Shown here piece by piece: positions 1 through 6,461 of a stretch of 7,427 bases of DNA. The stretch is from JBCDIQ01 sp039024295. GTDB taxonomy: Bacteria; Bacteroidota; Bacteroidia; J057. The stretch is from positions 1-7,427 of the forward strand of contig JBCDIQ010000304.1 in NCBI GenBank assembly GCA_039024295.1. The letters run 5' to 3'. Under the pieces are notes generated by a model, which did not search any database, was not told the origin of the DNA, and saw only the letters and a program-made list of their open reading frames with translations. The position numbers were made by a program, and so were the translations under genes. Numbering within the stretch: position 1 is the first letter of the stretch; every line of letters begins with the position of its first letter.

Positions 1-2
1 GG

Positions 3-1031
3 GTAATCACCTATTTGGGGAAGATCGTAGAAGAACTTGATTTTCGATTGGTGATGGTAACCAATCAGGATGGGCTTGGGACCCGTAGTTTTCCAGAGGA
101 AACTTTTTGGCCGGCGCACAATAAGATGGTGGCCCTTTTGGAAGGGGAGGGAATAGCTTTCGACGAAGTCATTATTGACCGGACCTTCAAACGTGAAAAT
201 AAACCCACGCGAAAGCCTGGAACCGCCCTTCTGACCGAGTACATGCAGGGAGATTTTGACCTTGAAAACTCCTATGTCATCGGCGACCGCCTTTCGGATA
301 TTTTGCTAGCCTATAACCTGGGTGCCAAGGGCATCATGATAGGAAAGAGCCTGGATCTGCAAGATGACGAGGTAGATAAAGCCCATGTTGAGGCTGCTTT
401 GGCATTGAGTACGGTAGATTGGAAAGGAATTTACCAGTTTTTGACACGTAGTAATTCCAGTTCTGTGGTGAGCAGGACTACCCTCGAAACCTCTGTTAAT
501 ATTTTCTTGGATTTGTATGGAGAGGGGAAAACTACTGTTAAGACCGGCATTGGTTTCTTTGACCATATGCTGGAACAGCTAGGTAAACACGCCAACCTAA
601 ACCTGAGCATTGAAACCACAGGAGATCTCCACATTGACGAGCACCATACAATAGAGGACACAGCACTAGCACTAGGGGCAGCTTTTAAAAAAGCACTTGG
701 GGAGAAAAGGGGGATTTCTCGCTATGGCCATTTTTCACTTGTAATGGATGAGGCCCTGGCAGAAGTAGCCCTTGATTTTTCAGGTCGGCCTTATATGACG
801 TTTGAAGGAAAGTTTAACCGAGAAAAAGTTGGTGGGTTTCCAACGGAAATGGTGCAGCACTTTTTTAAGTCCTTTGCCGATACGTCAGGAACGAGTCTTT
901 ACATCAAGGTCACCGGAGAAAATGATCATCATCAAATCGAAGCGATATTCAAAAGCTTCGCACGAGCAATCAAAATGGCCCTCACCCGAACAGGAGGCAA
1001 CGAGCTGCCTTCTACCAAGGGCGTTTTGTAA
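3..1031 (+). CDS. hisB: Bifunctional histidinol-phosphatase / imidazoleglycerol-phosphate dehydratase, 5'-truncated by window edge
   Basis: This cytoplasmic enzyme of histidine biosynthesis carries two activities: dehydration of imidazoleglycerol phosphate, and dephosphorylation of histidinol phosphate. The visible 342 codons are open to the window edge. By recalled alignment to E. coli HisB (355 aa) about 35-40 N-terminal residues, including the HAD DxD nucleophile motif, lie upstream, so the TTG at 15 is not a credible start. The HAD part shows VTNQDG (nt 57-74), RKP (210-218) and GDRLSD (282-299). The dehydratase domain starts near nt 471 and keeps its metal-binding motifs FFDHM (555-569), DEHHTIED (636-659) and NDHHQIE (921-941), and the usual C-terminal end STKGVL. 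The Cys/His cluster that binds zinc in the E. coli phosphatase is replaced by DRTFKRENKPTRKP, as I remember for other Bacteroidota. No other his gene follows; the next gene is convergent, so hisB ends its transcription unit here. Identification is secure. Confidence 0.96.
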   Translation, partial: VITYLGKIVEELDFRLVMVTNQDGLGTRSFPEETFWPAHNKMVALLEGEGIAFDEVIIDRTFKRENKPTRKPGTALLTEYMQGDFDLENSYVIGDRLSDILLAYNLGAKGIMIGKSLDLQDDEVDKAHVEAALALSTVDWKGIYQFLTRSNSSSVVSRTTLETSVNIFLDLYGEGKTTVKTGIGFFDHMLEQLGKHANLNLSIETTGDLHIDEHHTIEDTALALGAAFKKALGEKRGISRYGHFSLVMDEALAEVALDFSGRPYMTFEGKFNREKVGGFPTEMVQHFFKSFADTSGTSLYIKVTGENDHHQIEAIFKSFARAIKMALTRTGGNELPSTKGVL

Positions 1032-1100
1032 AGGGTATTGAGATGTGAGTGCCTCGATATTAGCAAGCATACACAAACTCTCTAGGAAAGCCGGTCGTAT

Positions 1101-1196
1101 TTGGCGAGCATGAGCTACCCCCTAAAACCTAAGAGCTAATGCCTAAAATTGGCTAGTGTAAGCTGCCCCCTAAAATCTAACAGCTAATACCTAAAT
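1101..1196. repeat. Two tandem copies of a 48-bp unit between convergent genes
   Basis: Copy 1 is 1101-1148 and copy 2 is 1149-1196; both begin TTGGC and contain CCCCCTAAAA followed by several CCTAA/CTAA steps. From the AGCT inside each copy, 31 of the next 35 bases are identical. The array ends exactly at the stop codon of the minus-strand gene (1197-1199). A related string, TACCCCCTAAAA, recurs at 6325-6336 after the receptor gene, suggesting a dispersed intergenic element. There is no clear stem-loop with a T-tract, so I do not call it a terminator. Confidence 0.75.
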
Positions 1197-1619
1197 CTAC
1201 AGCCCCCCACCCAGCACTTCATTGAGCTGCCGTTCTACCATCTTGTCCTTGTTAAGCTTTCGAATCTCCAGGCTTCGGCGGACATCGCGAATTTCCTGTT
1301 CAAGGCGCTGAATTTCTCCTTCCCGCTTTCTAACATTCAGGTCGAAGAGCTCTTCTAATTTTGCCTTGATCGCTTTTTGGTAGGCAGCCTTCTGGCTGCT
1401 GCTGGCACGCTGGTAATTTCTCACCAACTCTTCCAACTCAGCTTTTCTTTGGGCAGAAAGGGTTTTGTATTCCTGTGCACTGATGGAGGTATTTTGCCCT
1501 GCAGTAATAGACTTTGGGGTAAGTCGTTGGTTATCAGGGGAATTTACCTGTGCGGAAAGAGTAATTGCGAACAATACTCCCATACAAGTAAGCAAGATAT
1601 GTTTCAAAGAGATATACAC
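1197..1619 (-). CDS. Small secreted charged helical (coiled-coil-like) protein, function unknown
   Basis: I do not recognise this family. The 140-aa reading begins with a Sec-type signal peptide: a short basic start, a hydrophobic core (about residues 8-21) and a likely cleavage site around LSAQ (residues 21-24). Residues 48-135 are almost entirely Glu, Lys, Arg, Gln, Leu and Ala in helical spacing, for example RKAELEELVRNYQRA and GEIQRLEQEIRDVRRSLEIRK, so the mature protein should be a long alpha-helical or coiled-coil chain in the periplasm or on the envelope. It ends in GGGL. The longest start is GTG at 1619. A TTG at 1607 would give MKHILL..., a more typical signal peptide, and would fit the candidate promoter better. 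The gene is convergent with hisB and divergent from the lipoprotein gene. That it is a real gene rests on the signal peptide and coherent composition. Confidence 0.72.
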   Translation of the reverse strand: MYISLKHILLTCMGVLFAITLSAQVNSPDNQRLTPKSITAGQNTSISAQEYKTLSAQRKAELEELVRNYQRASSSQKAAYQKAIKAKLEELFDLNVRKREGEIQRLEQEIRDVRRSLEIRKLNKDKMVERQLNEVLGGGL

Positions 1620-1628
1620 AGACAGGCG

Positions 1629-1657
1629 TTTATATCTATTTAACGACAGGATGTCAA
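1629..1657 (-). promoter_or_regulatory. Candidate promoter for the small secreted protein gene
   Basis: Read on the minus strand, TTGACA (1657-1652) is separated by exactly 17 bases from TATAAA (1634-1629). The TTG-to-TA distance of 20 bases also fits the -33/-7 spacing described for Bacteroidota, although the downstream TTTG of the Bacteroidota TAnnTTTG box is absent. Transcription would begin near 1622, leaving almost no leader before the GTG at 1619 and about 15 bases before the TTG at 1607. This is a sequence match only. Confidence 0.4.
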
Positions 1658-1764
1658 TATGTTGTATGGGAGTGCAAAAAGTTTACCAAACTCAAAGAAT
1701 AAGCAAGGATAGAACCAGGAAAAAAAGTGTGGTTAATGTTCTGGTAATATAGAAAGTCCTTCTG

Positions 1765-1803
1765 TTAAACATTTCTTAACAATGTGGTCAAACTCATTTT
1801 AAC
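1765..1803 (+). promoter_or_regulatory. Phased TTAA-type half-sites, possible operator of the lipoprotein-receptor unit
   Basis: Four similar half-sites lie on the same strand: TTAAAC at 1765, TTAACA at 1776, TCAAAC at 1788 and TTAACC at 1799. Their spacing of 11, 12 and 11 bases is about one helical turn each. The first two form CTGTTAAACAT followed by TTCTTAACAAT, a direct repeat with an 11-base period, the geometry of the E. coli PhoB box (CTGTCAT half-sites every 11 bases). The array lies about 80-120 bases before the lipoprotein ATG, where an activator of an OmpR/PhoB-type family would bind. Direct repeat and phasing are seen; the regulator is inferred. Confidence 0.35.
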
Positions 1804-1885
1804 CCCTAAGGCGAATCTTGCAGAAGAATTCAGATGGTTTTACACCAACCTTTCCAACTGAAATACCCAAACAAGCATTAACCTA

Positions 1886-3334
1886 ATGAAGACCAACAAG
1901 TTAAACCTATTTGCAACCATGTTAGTACTCGTAAGCATGGTCGCATTCACTTCATGTGACAATGACGATGATGGAGATCCAGACACTCCAGATACATCAA
2001 ACGTCATCACGGATGATGGAAGCGGAACAGGTACTACCACCTGGACTGCTGACAAAGAATGGATCCTCGACGGATTTGTATTTGTAAATAGTGGCCAGAC
2101 CCTCACCATTGAAGCTGGTACTGTTATCAAAGGCAAGCCTGGACAGGGTGCTGATGCTTCTGCCTTGATTGTTGCACGCGGTGGGAAACTGATCGCCAAC
2201 GGTACTGCTGCTAACCCCATTATCTTCACCGCCGAAGAAGATGATGTAAACGAACCTAACGACATTCCTGCAAACACCACTGGACTTTGGGGTGGATTGA
2301 TCGTTCTTGGAAACGCTCCTTTGAACTCTGATCCTGGTTCAACTCAGATTGAAGGTATTCCTGAAACTGAGACTCGTGGCCTTTACGGTGGAAACGCTGC
2401 TAACGACAACTCAGGTGTATTCAAGTATATCTCTATCCGTTACGGTGGTACCAACATTGGTGCTGGTAATGAGATCAACGGATTCACCCTCGGTGGCGTA
2501 GGGAGCGGTACTGAAATCGACTACGTAGAAGTTATCTTCAATGCTGACGACGGAATCGAATTCTTTGGTGGAAATCCTAACGCTAAGCACCTTGCTGTAG
2601 CTTTCGTTGGAGATGACTCTTTCGACTATGACGAAGGATATGACGGAAAAGGACAGTTCTGGTTCACTGTACAGAACAGCACTGTTGCTGGTGGTTCTGA
2701 CCGTTGCGGTGAGCACGATGGGGGTACCTCTCCTGAAACGGGCGAGCCTTTTGCAACTCCTGAAATCTACAATGCTACTTATATCGGACGTGGTGCTGGT
2801 GAAGGCAAGCGTACCATTACTTTCCGTGACAACGCAGGTGGTACGTATGCTAACTCTATCTTTGTTGAACAAGATCGCGGAATTGACGTTGAGATCCTCG
2901 GAAATGGGGATAACTCTTACACGCAGTGGCAAAATGACCGCTTAATGCTGATGAACAATACCTTCTGGAACGTTGCAGGCAACACTGAGGCTGATATCTT
3001 CCGGTTGACTCCAGCTAAGTATGGAACAGTGAATGATGATGGCACGCCAAACCAGACTGCCATTGACGATTCTACTATGCAAGTAAATGACGCTATAGCT
3101 GATTTTGCTCCTTATTTTGCTGACGCCAATAACCAAGTGTTTAATCCAGGGATTAATGTCGGTTACACGCCCGGCAGTAATTTAAACCCTGTTCCTGCTA
3201 ACACTGTTGCTGCCGGTGCTGCTGTTCCTAGTGACGGATTCTTTGAGAACGTTAACTATAGCGGTGCTTTTGGAAACACCAACTGGTTGAAAGGCTGGAG
3301 TCTGCTTGACCAAATGGGATACCTTGCTGACTAA
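1886..3334 (+). CDS. Surface-exposed Asp-rich lipoprotein with beta-helix-like body; probable partner of the downstream TonB-dependent receptor
   Basis: This 482-aa protein starts with a lipoprotein signal peptide: MKTNK, a hydrophobic stretch to residue 20, and FTSC with the acylated Cys at 24. Directly after it comes DNDDDGDPD, the acidic type of signal that sends Bacteroidota lipoproteins across the outer membrane to the surface. A linker rich in Thr, Ser, Gly and Asp follows to about residue 52. The body is rich in Gly, Asn, Val and Ile with short strands and turns (LTIEAGTVIKGKPG, LIVARGGKLIANG, GLWGGLIVLG, FKYISIRYGG), like right-handed parallel beta-helix proteins. Acidic clusters at 220-225 and 243-253 (DDSFDYDEGYDG) could bind metal or ligand. 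Cys274 is the only Cys in the mature body. The C-terminus, NWLKGWSLLDQMGYLAD, is of the type such proteins share and is not a typical T9SS sorting domain. I recall homologues beside receptors of this kind, sometimes labelled 'multidrug transporter', a name nothing here supports. It is not SusD-like. Ligand unknown. Confidence 0.85.
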   Translation: MKTNKLNLFATMLVLVSMVAFTSCDNDDDGDPDTPDTSNVITDDGSGTGTTTWTADKEWILDGFVFVNSGQTLTIEAGTVIKGKPGQGADASALIVARGGKLIANGTAANPIIFTAEEDDVNEPNDIPANTTGLWGGLIVLGNAPLNSDPGSTQIEGIPETETRGLYGGNAANDNSGVFKYISIRYGGTNIGAGNEINGFTLGGVGSGTEIDYVEVIFNADDGIEFFGGNPNAKHLAVAFVGDDSFDYDEGYDGKGQFWFTVQNSTVAGGSDRCGEHDGGTSPETGEPFATPEIYNATYIGRGAGEGKRTITFRDNAGGTYANSIFVEQDRGIDVEILGNGDNSYTQWQNDRLMLMNNTFWNVAGNTEADIFRLTPAKYGTVNDDGTPNQTAIDDSTMQVNDAIADFAPYFADANNQVFNPGINVGYTPGSNLNPVPANTVAAGAAVPSDGFFENVNYSGAFGNTNWLKGWSLLDQMGYLAD

Positions 3335-3361
3335 TTCAGCTCGAATCCTATGATGCTATAT

Positions 3362-3408
3362 GCTGTGGGGGATTTATTCCTCCACAGCTTTTCCTTTTAT
3401 TATTTTTA
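3362..3408 (+). terminator. Intrinsic terminator or attenuator between lipoprotein and receptor genes
   Basis: GCTGTGGGGGA (3362-3372) pairs with TCCTCCACAGC (3378-3388) through 11 pairs, one of them a G-U wobble, around the loop TTTAT. A T-rich tract follows to about 3408 (TTTTCCTTTTATTATTTTT). It starts 28 bases after the lipoprotein stop and ends about 40 bases before the receptor ATG. No clear promoter is visible between it and the receptor, so partial read-through with less receptor than lipoprotein mRNA is the simplest reading. An overlapping upstream ATG at 3360 would place this hairpin inside the coding sequence, one reason to reject that start. Confidence 0.75.
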
Positions 3409-3449
3409 CGTCTGTACACACACCTACCTCTTTCGAAAACAACCGCGTT

Positions 3450-6317
3450 ATGAAAAACTTATTTACCTGTTTATTTCTCTTGGGCGTACTAACTATTGGG
3501 CTAAAAGCTCAAGGTACCATCAGGGGAAAAGTAACAGATGGTGACCTAGGGGAGCCCTTGATCGGTGCCATCTGTAAATTGCAGGCCGGAGACCAAGTAG
3601 TTGGGGGAGCCTACTCTGACTTGGAAGGTGCCTATACCATTAAGGCTAAAGCTGGTTCTTATACGTTGATTATTTCTTATTTGTCCTACCTGGATGATAC
3701 TCTTAGTATCACCCTGGGAGATGGAGAAGTAGTGTTCAATGAATCTTTATTGTTGCCTGAAACCTCTGCCAACAATGATTTAGAGGTTGTCATAGAAGCA
3801 AAACGTGACCAGGCCTCTACCGTTACCCTTTTCAACCAGAAAAGGAATAACCTCAATGCAATCGATGGAGTTTCAACCGACCTGATTAAGCGGACAGGTG
3901 ATGCCGACGTGGCAGCGGCCATGCAACGTATCACGGGGGTAACGGTAGAAGGAGGAAAGTACGTGTACGTTCGTGGACTGGGAGACCGCTACTCCAAAAC
4001 GATGTTAAATGGGGCTGAAATACCTGGACTGGATCCAAACCGAAATACCGTGCAGATGGATATTTTTCCATCAAACCTGATAGATAATGTGATTGTCTAC
4101 AAGACATTTAGCCCTGACTTGCCTGGTAGCTTTACTGGTGGTTTGGTGGACGTACGGACCAAAGATTTTCCTGAAAAGTTTCAGATGAGCGTATCTGCTT
4201 CTTTGGGATTCAACACACAAGCCAGCCTCATTGACGATTTCATTTCCTACGAAACAGGAGGAACTGACTTTCTGGGATTTGATGATGGAACACGCGCCAT
4301 TCCCGATTTCATTCAGAATGAGTTAGGCAATGTGATCCCTGACCAGACCTTCACCAATGAAGAACGTGCTAACCAAATTGATCAGGCATCCAAGTCATTT
4401 GATACCGGACTTGATCCTACTCAGAACAACAGTACGTTCCTGGATCAAAATTATCAGGTCTCCTTTGGGAACCAGCATTTGTTAGGGGATAAAACCTTTG
4501 GGTATATAGCGAGCCTTTCCTATCGAAATACTTACGACTACTATGGTCCTGGACTTGATAATGGAAGCGGATTTCGTGGCAATTGGCAGAATACAGGTTC
4601 TACCGCCAACCCAGCAACCGCACTATTGGCAGAACGTCAGTTGAACGTTACCAATGGTCAGCAAAATGTACTTTGGGGTGCTATGTCCAAGCTTTCCTAC
4701 AAAGGAAAAAAGACCAAACTTGGTCTGATGTATATGCACAACCAGTCTGGGGTTACGGAAACTCAACTTGCCCAGGGATTTATCTTCTCAGATGACCCGA
4801 ACCTGCAGTACGAATCACGAATCCTTTCCTACCTTGAGCGTAGCCTGGATATTTTGCAATTAGATGGCAAGCATCAGTTTGGCGACCTGGCTTTTGACTG
4901 GATTGCATCTGGCTCTCTTGCTGGCGTAAACACACCGGACCTTCGATTCTTTAACAATGATTTTGTTGAAGGCCCAGATGGTAGCAGAAATTATGGCTTT
5001 CAGTTAAACCTGTATGCGGCGCCTTTCCGCTTTTTCCGGGATATGCAGGAAAACCAGTACGACGTAAAGGCGAATTTTGAGTTGCCAATTACCATGGGGG
5101 AAGATCGCAAGGGGAAAATCAGATTTGGGGGAGCTGCTAATGGAAAATTCCGTGATTTTGAGGAAATCCGTTATGAGTATGCTTTGGGTAACCTGGCCCC
5201 TCAGTACAATGGAAACCCTGAAGAATTTTTCTCAGATCAAAACCTGGGAGTTTTGGGCCGAGATGCCAATGGCGTATTTAATTATGGCATTTTCCTTCGT
5301 GATGCTTCTCAGGCACGAAACAACTATACTGGCTTCCAAATTATCAACGCTGGGTATGCCATGGCAGAAATTCCCGTGAGCAACCGATTGAGGTTGATTG
5401 GGGGTGCTCGCCTGGAAACCACTACCATGGAAACCGAGTCTGAAGATATCCGGGTGGATAAAGGAGAAATCAACGAGGTGGATGTATTGCCCGCAGCTTC
5501 TGCCATTTTTGCCGTAAATGATAAGATGAACGTTCGCTTCAACTATAGCCGGACCCTAGCCCGTCCTGCCTTCCGGGAGTTTGCGCCATTTACTTATGAT
5601 GACTTTGCGACCAACATCCAGGAGATTTGTAACCCTGAGCTTCAAAGGACCCTGATTGATAACCTAGATTTAAGGTGGGAGTGGTTCCCAACGACCGAAG
5701 AATTGTTTTCTGTAAGTCTTTTCTACAAAAACTTCACAGATCCAATTGAACGTATTCAGTCAGTAGTTGCGGCAAACTTACAGTTTTCTTATCAAAACGT
5801 GGCATCTGCCTTTATTTACGGAGCGGAATTTGAATTACGGAAAAACTTCAGCTTTATTTCTGAGTCCCTCCGTTACCTGCAAATCGGTGGTAACCTGACG
5901 TTGTTACAGTCTGAGGTTGATCAGCCAACTCAGATTCTGGAGGTAGGACAAAGGCAAAACCCTGAGTTTGAAACAGAACGTCAGCTTCAGGGACAGTCCC
6001 CATTTGCTGCGAATGTAGAACTCGCATATGTTAACCCGCTGAATGGGTGGAGCGCAAGTGTAAGCTACAATGTGTTTGGTGAGCGTATTTACTCCGTCTC
6101 TCTGCGTGAGCCCAACATCTACGAGCAGCCTCGTCCGCTCTTGAATACATCTATCTCAAAGAGAATTGGTGAACGTTTCTCCGTGCGTGTCCGGGCAAAC
6201 AACTTGTTCAACCCAGAATACAAGTTTATCCAGACCTATCGTGGACAAGAATTTTTGTTCCAACGGTATACGGTAGGTCGCTCCTTTTCCTTGGGCGTGA
6301 CGTATTCTATACGATAG
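3450..6317 (+). CDS. TonB-dependent outer-membrane receptor with carboxypeptidase-regulatory-like N-terminal domain
   Basis: The product is a 22-stranded-type outer-membrane transporter that imports a ligand using TonB/ExbBD energy. From ATG 3450 it has 955 residues. The signal peptide is MKNLFTCLFLLGVLTIGLKA, cut near residue 20. A carboxypeptidase-regulatory-like beta-sandwich follows at about 22-108 (GTIRGKVTD, EPLIGA, LIISYLSY). LEVVIEA at 111-117 is a TonB-box-like segment. The plug spans about 138-240 and contains VRGLGDRYSKTMLNGAEIP, DPNRNTVQMDIFPSNLIDNV and SPDLPGSFTGGLVDVRTKDF, the conserved core of this receptor class. The barrel runs from about 245 to the end, with NYSRTLARPAFREFAP (698-713), NNLFNPEY (917-924) and a terminal strand SFSLGVTYSIR. 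An in-frame ATG at 3360 would add 30 residues, but it lies inside the terminator hairpin and would bury the signal peptide. The receptor follows the surface lipoprotein gene and no SusD gene is present. Substrate unknown. Confidence 0.93.
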   Translation: MKNLFTCLFLLGVLTIGLKAQGTIRGKVTDGDLGEPLIGAICKLQAGDQVVGGAYSDLEGAYTIKAKAGSYTLIISYLSYLDDTLSITLGDGEVVFNESLLLPETSANNDLEVVIEAKRDQASTVTLFNQKRNNLNAIDGVSTDLIKRTGDADVAAAMQRITGVTVEGGKYVYVRGLGDRYSKTMLNGAEIPGLDPNRNTVQMDIFPSNLIDNVIVYKTFSPDLPGSFTGGLVDVRTKDFPEKFQMSVSASLGFNTQASLIDDFISYETGGTDFLGFDDGTRAIPDFIQNELGNVIPDQTFTNEERANQIDQASKSFDTGLDPTQNNSTFLDQNYQVSFGNQHLLGDKTFGYIASLSYRNTYDYYGPGLDNGSGFRGNWQNTGSTANPATALLAERQLNVTNGQQNVLWGAMSKLSYKGKKTKLGLMYMHNQSGVTETQLAQGFIFSDDPNLQYESRILSYLERSLDILQLDGKHQFGDLAFDWIASGSLAGVNTPDLRFFNNDFVEGPDGSRNYGFQLNLYAAPFRFFRDMQENQYDVKANFELPITMGEDRKGKIRFGGAANGKFRDFEEIRYEYALGNLAPQYNGNPEEFFSDQNLGVLGRDANGVFNYGIFLRDASQARNNYTGFQIINAGYAMAEIPVSNRLRLIGGARLETTTMETESEDIRVDKGEINEVDVLPAASAIFAVNDKMNVRFNYSRTLARPAFREFAPFTYDDFATNIQEICNPELQRTLIDNLDLRWEWFPTTEELFSVSLFYKNFTDPIERIQSVVAANLQFSYQNVASAFIYGAEFELRKNFSFISESLRYLQIGGNLTLLQSEVDQPTQILEVGQRQNPEFETERQLQGQSPFAANVELAYVNPLNGWSASVSYNVFGERIYSVSLREPNIYEQPRPLLNTSISKRIGERFSVRVRANNLFNPEYKFIQTYRGQEFLFQRYTVGRSFSLGVTYSIR

Positions 6318-6342
6318 CTTTCTGTACCCCCTAAAAAGACCT

Positions 6343-6401
6343 AACCTTGACAGGGTTCGAAACCCTGTCAAGGTTTATTGTGGGTTCCAAACCCTATCAA
6401 G
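6343..6401. repeat. Perfect palindromic hairpin with a degenerate partial copy, REP-like
   Basis: AACCTTGACAGGGTT (6343-6357) is followed by CGA and then its exact reverse complement, AACCCTGTCAAGGTT (6361-6375). The result is a 33-base hairpin with a 15-bp perfect stem. A second, imperfect copy of its right part, GGGTTCCAAACCCTATCAAG, lies at 6382-6401 and matches GGGTTCGAAACCCTGTCAAG (6353-6372) at 18 of 20 bases. There is no T-tract after the hairpin, so it is not a classical terminator, although it may protect the mRNA 3' end. Similar short palindromes built on CCTGTCA/TGACAGG are, as I recall, scattered between genes in many Bacteroidota. The core CAGGGTTCGAAACCCTG also resembles a tRNA T-arm. 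Confidence 0.7.
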
Positions 6402-6410
6402 CTATAGCAC

Positions 6411-6448
6411 AAAAAAGTCGGCCTTTTTGGGGCCGACTTTATCTTTTT
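6411..6448 (-). terminator. Intrinsic terminator of the NYN gene, probably bidirectional
   Basis: AAAGTCGGCC (6414-6423) pairs perfectly with GGCCGACTTT (6431-6440) around a seven-base loop. On the minus strand the stem runs into six T's (complement of 6411-6416), a good terminator 20 bases beyond the NYN stop codon. On the plus strand it is followed by ATCTTTTTG, a weaker T-tract that can also end transcripts coming from the receptor gene. Its position between two convergent genes fits both uses. Confidence 0.85.
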
Positions 6449-6461
6449 GAAAGAAAGGAAT

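Noticed and set aside
15..17. TTG at 15 as the start of hisB
   Set aside because: The frame is open to the window edge and the residues before it (VITY) continue the HisB match; the HAD DxD motif must lie upstream.
306..661. Two minus-strand open frames overlapping hisB
   Set aside because: They are antisense to conserved HisB residues, including catalytic motifs, and show no protein-like features.
1101..1196. CRISPR array
   Set aside because: There are only two directly abutting 48-base copies with no unique spacers and no cas gene nearby.
1377..1752. Plus-strand open frames over the small secreted protein gene and its upstream region
   Set aside because: They oppose a frame with a signal peptide and consistent helical composition, and they look random.
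2411..2932. 173-codon minus-strand open frame inside the lipoprotein gene
   Set aside because: It lies antisense to a clearly real gene and has no recognisable domain or coherent composition; it is a by-product of the codon bias on the other strand.
3010..3200. Local codon shift (more AAT for Asn) near the 3' part of the lipoprotein gene, suggesting an inserted segment
   Set aside because: By hand count the numbers are small (about 20 AAC to 8 AAT in residues 41-370 against 3 to 6 in residues 378-434), so this is not enough to claim a foreign insert.
1886..3334. Transporter function for the beta-helix-like lipoprotein
   Set aside because: There are no membrane helices after the signal peptide; the protein is a lipid-anchored exported domain.
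3360..3449. ATG at 3360 as the start of the TonB-dependent receptor
   Set aside because: The 30 extra residues are encoded by the terminator hairpin and T-tract and would place a normal signal peptide in the interior of the protein. ATG 3450 gives a clean signal peptide.
6343..6401. tRNA gene suggested by the GGGTTCGAAACCC T-arm-like string
   Set aside because: The stem continues for 15 bp as a simple palindrome, and no D-arm, anticodon arm or acceptor stem can be built from the flanks; upstream sequence to 6317 is coding.
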